DNA from: Micromonospora cabrerizensis | Lineage (GTDB): Bacteria; Actinomycetota; Actinomycetes; Mycobacteriales; Micromonosporaceae | Reading direction: 5' to 3' | Length of the DNA stretch: 64,000 nucleotides | Assembly (NCBI RefSeq): GCF_022230955.1 | Contig: NZ_JAKKFI010000034.1 | Coordinates: 1-64,000 of the forward strand | Shown here: one piece after another, positions 8,789 to 16,382 of the stretch | How the letters are laid out: each line of letters begins with the position of its first letter | Position numbering within the stretch: position 1 is the first letter of the stretch | Translations under genes and position numbers: made by a program | Notes under the pieces: model-generated | Told to the model about the DNA's origin: nothing | The model's input: the letters and a program-made list of their open reading frames with translations, nothing else | Databases searched by the model: none

Positions 8789-10366
8789 ATGCTCACCCAC
8801 TCCACCCGGCGCTGGCTTGCCGGACTGGGCGTAGCAGGCGCGTTCGTCGCAGCCTCCGCCGGTCCCGCCGGAGCCGCCGCTCCGGCACCTGAGTACGGCC
8901 TGTACTTCCAGAACGTCACCGTCGCCCCCGACTCGCCTGGCGTGGTCGCGAGCGCGCAGTTGTACAGCTCGGCGCCGGCCGTCCTCAACGAGGTCACGGT
9001 CCGTTACGACTACCGCTCGCTGACCGGCAAGGTCACGCTGGCTGGCGGCACCGGCAATGACTGCGCCCCCGACGGTGCCGGGGTTCTCACCTGCGTGAAG
9101 CACTTCCCACTCGTCGTCGACGAGGTATTCGGCGGATCTCTCGACGAGGTACTGATCGTGCCGACGGAGAAGGCGGCCGTTGGCGACGCGGGTGAGCTGA
9201 AGATCAGCGTCAAGTCCGCGGACAAGGCCGTCGCCAGCTTCACCTCCCGGATCCAGGTAGGCGAGGGCGTCGACCTGGCGGGTGGGCCTGACACTCGGGT
9301 GAAGGCGGCACCCGGTGGCGCGTTCGAGGTTCCGCTGGTAGTCCGAAACGTCGGCAAGACCGACGTCAAGGGTGTCGTGGCGCTGTTCGACACCGATTAC
9401 GGCATCCGAACCAAGGAGCGCTTCGAGAACTGCTACTACGAGGAGGACTTCCTCTTCGCCTGCGAGTTCGATCAGACGATCGCAGCGGGCACGGGTGGCA
9501 CGACGACCATCAACTATGAGGTGGCCAAGGACGCCTATGCACCGGGCACCCAGGGCGGCGGCATCTGGCTGCTCACCCCGGGGGATCTCGCGGACCTCAA
9601 CGACGTACGCGAGAAGGCTGGCGCCAAGGCAGCCCGCAAGGGCGCGGGCAAGAAGCTTTCGCTGGCCCCACTGGCCGGCGCTCGTGGTGCCCGAGCCCTG
9701 CAGACGGACACCGACCCGAGCAACAACCACAGTTCCGTGCGGGTGGAGGTCACTGGCAAGAACGGGGCCGACCTGGAGGCCGTCGGTGCCACGCTCACCG
9801 GCAAGAAGGGTGCGGTGCTGACCGCCGCGCTCGGCTTCCGCAACAACGGTCCGGCAACGCTGGAGCGCATCCGCGACGAGGCCGACGTGACCTTCGTCGA
9901 CGTGACCGTGCCGAACGGCACCACTGCCGTCGAGGTGCCGCTGGAGTGTGCTCCGCGTACCGGCAACGACGCCGAGTGGGACGAGGCCGGCACCCCCGGC
10001 GCGGCGGGATACCGGTGCTACTCGGGCCCGTTCGCCCCCGCGGGCGAGGAGCTGACCGGCGAGTTCAAGTTCCGGATCGACACGGTGATCGCCAACGCCA
10101 CCGGCACGGTCAAGGTCAACGTGCCGTGCAAGTGCGATGGTGGCTTCTACGCCGACCTGAAGCCGGCCAACGACACCGCCAAGATCCTGGTGAACGCCGG
10201 CGGCACGGGCGGTGGCAACGGCGGCGGCGACAACGGCGACGGTGGCGGTCTGCCGGTCACCGGTCAGTCCACCGGCCTGATCGCCGGCCTCGGCGCGCTG
10301 CTGCTCGCCGCGGGCGTCGGTGGCTACCTGGTGGCCAAGCGCCGCCGGACCCGCTTCGTCGCCTGA
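8789..10366 (+). CDS. LPXTG-type cell-surface protein (paralogue 2)
   Basis: This 525-residue exported protein follows TGGAGGAACC. Its signal peptide ends near GPAGAAAP. The mature region has the same domain plan as the protein at 5399: VRYDYRSL, a Cys pair, EGVDLAGGP, a second Cys pair around ENCYYEEDFLFAC, GFRNNGPATL and a CKCDGG segment. It ends in a Gly/Asn-rich spacer, LPVTG, a membrane helix and the basic tail KRRRTRFVA. The even number of Cys outside the signal suggests disulfides. It is probably sortase-anchored and may be induced with the divergent sigma factor, though that is inference. Confidence 0.85.
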   Translation: MLTHSTRRWLAGLGVAGAFVAASAGPAGAAAPAPEYGLYFQNVTVAPDSPGVVASAQLYSSAPAVLNEVTVRYDYRSLTGKVTLAGGTGNDCAPDGAGVLTCVKHFPLVVDEVFGGSLDEVLIVPTEKAAVGDAGELKISVKSADKAVASFTSRIQVGEGVDLAGGPDTRVKAAPGGAFEVPLVVRNVGKTDVKGVVALFDTDYGIRTKERFENCYYEEDFLFACEFDQTIAAGTGGTTTINYEVAKDAYAPGTQGGGIWLLTPGDLADLNDVREKAGAKAARKGAGKKLSLAPLAGARGARALQTDTDPSNNHSSVRVEVTGKNGADLEAVGATLTGKKGAVLTAALGFRNNGPATLERIRDEADVTFVDVTVPNGTTAVEVPLECAPRTGNDAEWDEAGTPGAAGYRCYSGPFAPAGEELTGEFKFRIDTVIANATGTVKVNVPCKCDGGFYADLKPANDTAKILVNAGGTGGGNGGGDNGDGGGLPVTGQSTGLIAGLGALLLAAGVGGYLVAKRRRTRFVA

Positions 10367-10384
10367 CCCATCTCGCACCACCGG

Positions 10385-10414
10385 TGCCCCGTCGACCTTC
10401 TGGTTGGCGGGGCA
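10385..10414. terminator. Weak hairpin after the second LPXTG gene
   Basis: A 7-bp stem TGCCCCG/CGGGGCA with a long loop lies 18 bases after the stop codon. Confidence 0.4.
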
Positions 10415-10573
10415 TCGTCCTGTCGGAACCTTGGCTGCCGATGGCGGCTCCGAGCCCGCCCGTACCGTGACGTCAAGCACCGGGCGGATCGGCGGGGCAC
10501 CTAGACTACGGTCGTGCCGTCGCCAAGGGCGACTAACCACACCCCACCCGGTAGACACTTCGGAGGTCGCCTC

Positions 10574-11287
10574 GTGTCGACGCCCATCACCACCCTGGCC
10601 CTGGGCCCGGACTGGCTCGATCCGGAGGTGTTGATCTCGTCGTTCGGGCTACTCGGCATTCTGGTCATCGTCTTCGCCGAGTCCGGCCTGCTGATCGGCT
10701 TCTTCCTGCCGGGAGACTCGCTGCTCTTCACAGCTGGTCTGCTGACCGCCGACGGGAAGTACATCACCTACCCACTCTGGCTGGTCTGCCTGCTGATCAC
10801 CCTCGCGGCGATCGCCGGGGACCAGGTGGGATACGCGTTCGGCCGGAAGGTCGGCCCGTCGTTGTTCCGCCGTCCGAACTCCCGGCTGTTCAAGCAGGAG
10901 AACGTGATCAAGGCGCACGAGTTCTTCGAGAAGTACGGCGCGCGCTCCATCGTGCTGGCCCGCTTCGTGCCGATCGTGCGGACGTTCACGCCGATCGTGG
11001 CCGGCGTCAGCCGGATGAACTACCGCACCTTCGTGACCTACAACATCATCGGCGGGGTGCTCTGGGGCACCGGCGTGACGGTGCTCGGCTATTTCCTCGG
11101 CCAGCTCCCGTTCGTCAAGGCGAACATCGAGCTGATTCTGATCGCGATCGTGGCGATCTCGGTGGTGCCGATCGCGGTCGAGTTGCTCCGGGCCCGCATG
11201 GCGGCCAAGCGCGGCACCACCGCGGCGGAGCGCGCCGCAGCCGAGGAAGCCATTCGGGAGACCCGCCAGAACTACGGCAAGCACTGA
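10574..11287 (+). CDS. DedA family (VTT domain) membrane protein
   Basis: This 237-residue polytopic protein has the DedA signatures FAESGLLIGFFLPGDSLLF near the N-terminus and ARFVPIVRTFTPIVAGVSRM in the middle, with conserved Arg and Pro residues. Several membrane helices follow, and the tail is charged. DedA proteins are proposed lipid scramblases or flippases, some acting on undecaprenyl phosphate or phosphatidylethanolamine. The chosen start is GTG at 10574, after CGGAGG; the ORF extends 20 codons upstream but without a good ribosome binding site. It is monocistronic and ends in two hairpins. Confidence 0.9.
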   Translation: MSTPITTLALGPDWLDPEVLISSFGLLGILVIVFAESGLLIGFFLPGDSLLFTAGLLTADGKYITYPLWLVCLLITLAAIAGDQVGYAFGRKVGPSLFRRPNSRLFKQENVIKAHEFFEKYGARSIVLARFVPIVRTFTPIVAGVSRMNYRTFVTYNIIGGVLWGTGVTVLGYFLGQLPFVKANIELILIAIVAISVVPIAVELLRARMAAKRGTTAAERAAAEEAIRETRQNYGKH

Positions 11288-11315
11288 CCCTGTCGTGGCC
11301 GGCCCGGCGCCGGCC

Positions 11316-11350
11316 GTCCGGTGCCCTCCCCGGTGGGGATGGCACCGGAC
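11316..11350. terminator. Hairpin terminator after DedA
   Basis: A perfect 10-bp stem GTCCGGTGCC/GGCACCGGAC lies 28 bases after the dedA stop codon. Confidence 0.6.
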
Positions 11351-11367
11351 TATCGGTACTACGACGA

Positions 11368-11403
11368 CGACGGCCGGCCCCCTGGTGCGGGGGTCGGCCG
11401 TCG
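11368..11403. terminator. Second hairpin in the DedA/ArsR convergent region
   Basis: A 15-bp stem with a single non-Watson-Crick position lies between the DedA and ArsR genes. It could stop transcription from either side. The rest of 11288-11524 shows no convincing gene. Confidence 0.55.
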
Positions 11404-11524
11404 GCATGTCGGACCCGGCCTCCGGCGGTGCGGCCGGGGACGAGCAGGTGTCACTCACCGATGGCGCCACCCCTGGCTCGCCACCGGACGCCGTCCCGGC
11501 GCGGGACGACGTGCAGCGCCTATG

Positions 11525-11902
11525 TCAGCGAGCCTTCTTGGTGGCCCGCTTACGCGGCGGGGTCAGCAGGTCCGCGATCGTCGCGATCGCACTCGGGACC
11601 AGGCTGTAGTACGCCCAGACACCGCGCTTCTCCCGCTGCAGCAAGCCTGCCTCGGTGAGGATGCGCAGGTGGTGACTGACCGTCGGCTGAGAGAGGCCGA
11701 GCGGCGCCGTCAGGTCACAGACGCACGCCTCGCCCTCGGGGGCCGACTGGATCAGGCTGAGCAGCCGCAACCGAGCAGGATCAGCAAGGGCCTTGAGGAC
11801 CCCGGCGAGACGCTCGGCATCGGCACGTTCGATCGGCTCGCCGTTAAGCGGCGAGATCTGAGGCATAGTCATTTCGGCCAACGCAGTTCCCACGTATTCC
11901 AT
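11525..11902 (-). CDS. ArsR/SmtB family metalloregulator
   Basis: This winged-helix repressor has up to 125 residues. The DNA-recognition region is LGLSQPTVSHHLRILTEAGLL, and the wing includes REKRGVWAYYSLV. The CVC motif in GEACVCDLT is the thiolate metal site of the ArsR/CadC type, so it probably senses a soft metal or arsenite. No metal-resistance gene is adjacent; the neighbours are DedA and pyrE. The start is uncertain: the ATG at 11902 abuts its GGAAGG site, while a GTG at 11893 has 9-base spacing. The C-terminus KRATKKAR is basic. Confidence 0.85.
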   Translation of the reverse strand: MEYVGTALAEMTMPQISPLNGEPIERADAERLAGVLKALADPARLRLLSLIQSAPEGEACVCDLTAPLGLSQPTVSHHLRILTEAGLLQREKRGVWAYYSLVPSAIATIADLLTPPRKRATKKAR

Positions 11903-11959
11903 CCTTCCACCAGCAGCATCGATCCGCCTGCATATCAGCAGATCCGAATCGGCAAACTT

Positions 11960-12499
11960 TTACGCCACAAGGCCGAGGTCAGCCAACGTATAGGCCGCCC
12001 GGTATGGCAATCCGGCGGCTCGCACCGCGTCGCCGGCGCCTCGATCAACAATAACCGCCACGCCTACGACTTCCGCCCCGGCCTCACGAAGTGCCTCGAC
12101 AGCGGTCAACACACTTCCGCCTGTCGTGGACGTATCCTCCACCGCCAACACCCGACGGCCGGCCACCTCCGGTCCTTCGATCCGCCGTTGCAGACCGTGG
12201 GCCTTGCCCGCCTTGCGCACCACAAAGGCGTCCAGGGCCCGACCGGTCGGAGCGGCGGCATGCAGCATCGAGAGCGCGACAGGATCCGCGCCCAGAGTGA
12301 GGCCGCCGACGGCGTCGTACTCCCAGTCGGCGGTGAGGTCGAGCAACACCCGGCCGACCAGAGGAGCGGCCCGGTGATGGAGCGTGACGCGCCGCAGATC
12401 CACGTACCAGTCTGCCTCACGCCCCGAGGAGAGCACGACCCGTCCGTGGACCACAGCCAGGTCGGTAATGAATTTACGCAGGTCGTCGTGGTCCCCCAT
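11960..12499 (-). CDS. pyrE: Orotate phosphoribosyltransferase
   Basis: This 179-residue enzyme makes orotidine 5'-phosphate from orotate and PRPP in pyrimidine synthesis. It shows the PRPP-binding signature LAVEDTSTTGGS, the substrate loop SGREADWYVDLR and FVVRKAGKAHG. I prefer the ATG at 12499 (MGDHDDLRKFITDLA) to the ORF-opening codon at 12547, because the extra 16 residues are not family-like. No other pyrimidine genes are nearby. About 170 bases upstream, to the dehydrogenase stop at 12669, hold no other gene. Confidence 0.9.
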   Translation of the reverse strand: MGDHDDLRKFITDLAVVHGRVVLSSGREADWYVDLRRVTLHHRAAPLVGRVLLDLTADWEYDAVGGLTLGADPVALSMLHAAAPTGRALDAFVVRKAGKAHGLQRRIEGPEVAGRRVLAVEDTSTTGGSVLTAVEALREAGAEVVGVAVIVDRGAGDAVRAAGLPYRAAYTLADLGLVA

Positions 12500-12668
12500 G
12501 GCGATAGAGGTTACTGCGCAACTCTGAACGCCGTGTGTGGGGTCCACCCTGATCAGCCCGGTGGGGGACCGATGGTTGGCGATGTTCGACTACGCTCAGC
12601 AACTGGCTCGATAGCGGCGCGCCAGCAGCATCCCGACGACCTCCGGGGCCCGGTGGGCCGGTCGAGGC

Positions 12669-13478
12669 TCAGCCCTCGTCGCGACCGATCCGGCCGCGGG
12701 TGTCCCTCGCGACCGCCTGGAGCAACCGGCGGGGGGCGTGCCGCATGCCGGCAACGACCATCTTGTACTTCCACGCCGGAACGCTGACCATCTTGCCTTT
12801 GCGCAGGTCACGCAGGGCTTCGTCGACCACATCCTCGGCCCGCAGCCACAGCCACTCCGGCGTCTTGGACATGTTGATGCCGGCCCGCTGGTGGAACTCT
12901 GTGCGGGTGTAGCCGGGGCACAGGGCCATCACGCGGACGCCGAAAGGCCGCGCCGAAAGGCCGACGGACTCGCTGAAGTTGGTGACCCACGCCTTGCTGG
13001 CCGAGTAGGTCGAGCCGGGCATCGCCGTGCCGAAACCGGCAACCGAAGAGACATTTATCACTGCCCCATTCCGTCGTTCGGTCATCGGTCGCAACGCCGC
13101 CAGGGTCAGCCGCATGACCGCGTGCACGTTGAGCCGCAACAGGCGCGCCTCGTCCTCTGCGGTGGAGCGCAGGAACGGTTTGTTGAGGCTGATGCCGGCG
13201 TTGTTGACGAGCAGGTGCACCGGGCTGCCGTCGGCGAGCCGTCGCTCCACGACGGCGCAGCCGTCGTCGGTGGACAGATCCGCCGGGATCGTCTCCACCG
13301 GGCGGCCGTGGGCGGAGCCCAACTCGGTGGCCAGCTCGGTCAGCCGGGCCGCGTCACGGGCGACCAGCACCAGGTGCCAGCCGTCGGCGGCCAGCCGCCG
13401 GGTGAACGCCGCGCCGATGCCTGCGGTGGCCCCGGTGATCAGTGCCCGGCGCTCGGCAGTCGTGGGGTCGAGCGTCAC
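12669..13478 (-). CDS. Short-chain dehydrogenase/reductase (SDR family)
   Basis: This 269-residue classical SDR has the cofactor motif TGATAGIG near residue 15, LVNNAGIS, the catalytic Ser in NVSSVAG and YSASK. The segment LVARDAARL after beta-2 suggests NADP preference, which is inferred. It resembles the actinobacterial SDRs annotated as acyl-CoA or ketoacyl reductase-like, with the C-terminal segment RKGKMVSVPAWKYKMV. The substrate cannot be told. The gene runs in the same direction as the two membrane-protein genes that precede it and lies 10 bases after the first, so it may be in their operon. Confidence 0.88.
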   Translation of the reverse strand: MTLDPTTAERRALITGATAGIGAAFTRRLAADGWHLVLVARDAARLTELATELGSAHGRPVETIPADLSTDDGCAVVERRLADGSPVHLLVNNAGISLNKPFLRSTAEDEARLLRLNVHAVMRLTLAALRPMTERRNGAVINVSSVAGFGTAMPGSTYSASKAWVTNFSESVGLSARPFGVRVMALCPGYTRTEFHQRAGINMSKTPEWLWLRAEDVVDEALRDLRKGKMVSVPAWKYKMVVAGMRHAPRRLLQAVARDTRGRIGRDEG

Positions 13479-13488
13479 GGGGTGGTCC

Positions 13489-14145
13489 TCACCTGGGCGG
13501 GTACGGGGGCGCGGGCGGCGGCTGGTGCGGGGCGTGCGGGAACGCCGGTGGTGCGGACGGGACGGTCGGCGCGGTCGAGCGGTGGCGACCGAACCAGGCG
13601 TTCGCCGCCGGCAGGGCCAGCAGCGTAGCTACTACAAGGTAACCGAGCCCCTGCGCGACCGAAAGCCCGGCGTTGAGCGGAATCCACCACGACGGGTACG
13701 CGTCGCCGATCAGTCCCAGCAACTCGGCGACGGCCTGCTCACCGGAGCCGAGTTGCAGTGGCGCGGCTCGTTCGCCGATCAGCACCGCCACGCTGCAACA
13801 GCCGGCGAGCAGACCAAGCCCGCTGACCACCCAGGTGGCCACCCGGACGCCGTTGCGACCCGCCAGCAACCCCAGGGCCAGGCCGGCGAGCACCGGCGCG
13901 CTGAGCGCGGCCACCACCGCCGACAGCACCGCGGACGCGCGGAGCAGGGTCACCACGTCGTCGATCTGCTCGGGGCTGGCCGAGGTGTCCCGGGCAGCGG
14001 AGCGGAACGCGTCGACCGTCCCGCCCAGCACCACCAGGTCGACCACGGCGTACGCGAGGGCACCAACTGCCATCACCAGCAGCGCGCCCGCAGCCATCAG
14101 GACGACGGCGGGCCGGCGGGCCGATGCCGATTCCGGGTACGACAC
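13489..14145 (-). CDS. Four-helix membrane protein with proline-rich C-terminal tail
   Basis: This 218-residue protein has membrane segments at about residues 13-40, 68-92, 102-125 and 155-180, and a Pro-rich C-terminal tail of some 30 residues. The start is GTG after CGGAGGG. It is a divergent paralogue of the next upstream gene (14218-15042). Both have an extracellular loop with acidic residues after helix 1, the GRNGxRxxTW motif between helices 2 and 3, adjacent Cys-Cys in helix 3, and LLALPxANAxF at the last helix. I do not recognise a characterised family. Confidence 0.7.
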   Translation of the reverse strand: MSYPESASARRPAVVLMAAGALLVMAVGALAYAVVDLVVLGGTVDAFRSAARDTSASPEQIDDVVTLLRASAVLSAVVAALSAPVLAGLALGLLAGRNGVRVATWVVSGLGLLAGCCSVAVLIGERAAPLQLGSGEQAVAELLGLIGDAYPSWWIPLNAGLSVAQGLGYLVVATLLALPAANAWFGRHRSTAPTVPSAPPAFPHAPHQPPPAPPYPPR

Positions 14146-14217
14146 GACGAATCCCTCCGGTAGGCGTCGGGTTGCAACCTACTCGGAGGGATCGTCGGCG
14201 TCGTGCTTATCGGTCGG

Positions 14218-15042
14218 TCAACTCGTCGACGGCGGGGTTGACCCGGGACGGTCCGCGGGCGGCGTGTCGTCCGGCCGGTTCGTGGCCGGTGGCGGCGTGT
14301 CGTCCGGCCGGTTCGTGGCCGGTGGCGGCGGGTAGCTCGGCTCCCCACCCGACTGCGGGTATCCGGGCTCACCGGACGACTGCGGGTAGCCGGGCTCACC
14401 GGACGACTGCGGGTAGCCGGGCTGACCCGGGGCCTGCGGGTAGCTGGCGCCCGGGGTCGGCGGCGCCCACGCCGCGGTCGGCTTGCGGAAGAACGCGTTC
14501 GCCTTCGGCAGCGCCAGCAGGATCAGAGCCGCAAGCAGCGCGATCAGGCTGACCACACCGAGCAGCAGGCTCACCGCGGTGGCCCAGGAGGGCAGGGCCT
14601 CCTCCAACCGGCGCTGGACCTCTTCACTGCTCGGCCCGTTGGCGCCGGTGTCGCCACCGGCGGTGAAACCACCGGCCGCGTTGCTGAGCAGGCCACCACC
14701 CACGCAGCAGACCATGATGCCGCCGACGATCCAGGTGGTGATCCGGGCACCGTTGCGGCCCTGGTTGTTGAAGAGGGCCAGAACGCCCAGCACGACCGCC
14801 AGCAGCAGCACCAGAATGGCGCTGCCGAGGCCGATGGCGTAGAAGACGTCACCCACCTGGTCGGCGTTTTCGACGTTGCTTCCCGCGTACGCGTCACGGA
14901 GGGCGTCGCGCGTCTTACCGATGGTGCTGAGCGTGATGATCAGAGTGATCACCTGGCACGCCAGGAACAGGAAGAGCAGGTAGCTGGAAATCGACACAAT
15001 GGATGGCCGCTGACGGGCCGGCGTGCTCTGGGAATCGACCAC
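14218..15042 (-). CDS. Four-helix membrane protein with tandem-repeat Pro/Gly-rich tail
   Basis: This 274-residue protein starts at GTG after GGAAGGAG. Four hydrophobic segments lie at about residues 17-40, 68-90, 97-118 and 152-178. The C-terminal 90 residues form a low-complexity tail with GEPGYPQSS repeats and two PPATNRPDDTP units, encoded by exact DNA repeats. It shares the GRNGARITTW and Cys-Cys features of its downstream paralogue. A cytoplasmic tail is likely from the basic residues around the last helix. The function is unknown; envelope or division scaffolding is only speculation. Confidence 0.7.
   Translation of the reverse strand: MVDSQSTPARQRPSIVSISSYLLFLFLACQVITLIITLSTIGKTRDALRDAYAGSNVENADQVGDVFYAIGLGSAILVLLLAVVLGVLALFNNQGRNGARITTWIVGGIMVCCVGGGLLSNAAGGFTAGGDTGANGPSSEEVQRRLEEALPSWATAVSLLLGVVSLIALLAALILLALPKANAFFRKPTAAWAPPTPGASYPQAPGQPGYPQSSGEPGYPQSSGEPGYPQSGGEPSYPPPPATNRPDDTPPPATNRPDDTPPADRPGSTPPSTS
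14261..14326. repeat. 33-bp tandem repeat, two copies
   Basis: Two identical 33-bp units sit within the tail of the four-helix membrane protein and encode 11-residue Pro/Asp/Thr-rich repeats. Confidence 0.85.
14351..14428. repeat. 27-bp tandem repeat, about three copies
   Basis: Three near-identical units begin at 14351, 14378 and 14405 and encode the nine-residue GEPGYPQSS-type repeat. Copy number may vary between strains. Confidence 0.85.
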
Positions 15043-15151
15043 GATTCTCCTTCCCTAAGATCGCGCCCACACCGTATCGACAACGGGCCACTTCGGCATG
15101 CCGTGACGACCCCGCGCGTCCCACCCGGTTCGGCTCAGTGCACCCCGGACG

Positions 15152-15757
15152 TCAGTGCTCCCCGGACGTGGGACGGATCGTCAGGTCGGCGGGGTCGAGC
15201 AGGTCACCTCGGGCGACTCGCCAGCCCTCTTCGCCGTACGCCTCGAAGGAGAGCCGCGCGGTGCCACCCGACTGGTAGTCGTGGTAGCGCATCGTCCCGG
15301 CCGACGCCAGCCCGGTCTCCCCGGTGGCGGTGTAGCGCGCCTGCCCGGTCTCGGCCCAGGTGTAGCGCCGCCCGCCGAGGTCGATGGTCGGGGCGCCCGG
15401 GGTGACGGTCGCGCCCGGCTCGGCCGTCCAGAGCACCAGCTCGAGTTCCGGGCCGTCCTCCACTGAGAGCCGGTGGCGGGTGCCGGAGTCGTCGTCGAGC
15501 AGGTGCTGCACCCAGCTCCAGTCGCCCTCGACCAGGCGGACCGTCCCACTCACCACGTACTCCCGGGCCTGGATCCGTACCCGGTCGCCCGGGGCCAGGC
15601 GGAGTGGGCCGCCACCCGGCTGCCCCGCCGAACGGCCGGGTGGCAGCGCGCCGTCGGGCCGGGCCGCGGCTCGCAGCCGGGCTCGCACGATGATCACGAC
15701 CACGGCCGCCACGAGTACGGCAAGGGCCCCCACCAGGTACATCGCTGACCCGCTCAC
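15152..15757 (-). CDS. DUF4178 domain protein with N-terminal membrane anchor
   Basis: This 201-residue protein has one membrane helix near residues 5-24, a basic stop-transfer and an Ala/Gly/Pro linker. A beta-rich domain from about residue 52 shows the DUF4178 pattern: LAPGDRVRIQAREYVVSGTV, EGDWSWVQHLLDD, LELVLWT and GGRRYTWAETG. GTG at 15757 follows GGGGAGGTGG. DUF4178 has no established activity. In many actinobacteria such genes lie beside DUF350, spermidine synthase-like or DUF4247 genes, none of which is visible here. Confidence 0.8.
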   Translation of the reverse strand: MSGSAMYLVGALAVLVAAVVVIIVRARLRAAARPDGALPPGRSAGQPGGGPLRLAPGDRVRIQAREYVVSGTVRLVEGDWSWVQHLLDDDSGTRHRLSVEDGPELELVLWTAEPGATVTPGAPTIDLGGRRYTWAETGQARYTATGETGLASAGTMRYHDYQSGGTARLSFEAYGEEGWRVARGDLLDPADLTIRPTSGEH

Positions 15758-15900
15758 CCGACCACCTCCCCAGGTACGTCGGGGCAGACGGTAACAACCG
15801 TCGGCACCTTCCGGACCCGTACGGTGACGGACGGCTCAGCTACCGACGGCACCCGTGGTGTCGCCCGGTGTGCACCATCGCACTGTGGATTGCGGATGAC

Positions 15901-16281
15901 TCACGCCGCAGCGAGGCGCTGGGTGGCGTAGTTGCCGATGGTTTCGCGGTCCATGACGCAGCCGACGAAGGTGGTGAACTCGCTCGGGTCGTCGCGCAGC
16001 GACGTCCAGGCCGCTCGGGCCGCCGCCGGGTCGATCCGCTCCAGCAGCGTCGCCGCGTACGCCCGGCCGGCGGGTGTGCCGTCGGCGAGCACCCGGTCGA
16101 GCTGCCGGCGTACTTCCTCGGGGTGGTCGTCGAGGGCGGCCTCGACGCGTTGGTACGCCTCGGTCACCGGCAACAGCTTGCCGGCGAAGCCGACCCCACC
16201 AAAGGCAAGCGTGTCGGCCGCGACCAACGTGTCGACAGCCGCACCGAGTTCCCGCTCCCAGGCCTTCCGCATCCCGAACAT
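15901..16281 (-). CDS. Hypothetical protein, possibly HEAT-like helical
   Basis: This 126-residue mainly helical protein has no signal or membrane segment. The middle (EEVRRQLDRVLADGTPAGRAY) resembles one helical-repeat unit of the kind found in small actinobacterial hypotheticals. ATG at 16281 follows GGGTGGGGGC; a second ATG lies at 16272. It is downstream of clpB on the same strand but separated by a long palindrome, so it is probably transcribed separately. Confidence 0.6.
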   Translation of the reverse strand: MFGMRKAWERELGAAVDTLVAADTLAFGGVGFAGKLLPVTEAYQRVEAALDDHPEEVRRQLDRVLADGTPAGRAYAATLLERIDPAAARAAWTSLRDDPSEFTTFVGCVMDRETIGNYATQRLAAA

Positions 16282-16320
16282 GCCCCCACCCTTTCCCCGC
16301 CGGCCTCCACTCCACCCTGT

Positions 16321-16376
16321 TGATCAAGAGGTTTGCGTCATGAGAAGACGACACCATGACGCAAACCTCTTGATCA
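16321..16376. repeat. Long perfect palindromic element (22-12-22)
   Basis: The arms 16321-16342 and 16355-16376 are exactly complementary over 22 bases, with a 12-base loop. It lies 7 bases downstream of the clpB stop codon. It has far lower GC than neighbouring terminators and no T tract. It could end clpB transcripts, but its length and composition suggest a dispersed chromosomal repeat. Confidence 0.8.
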
Positions 16377-16382
16377 CCGTGT

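Noticed and set aside
11295..11609. Plus-strand ORF between DedA and ArsR
   Set aside because: It runs through two terminator hairpins and into the ArsR gene on the other strand, and has no ribosome binding site.
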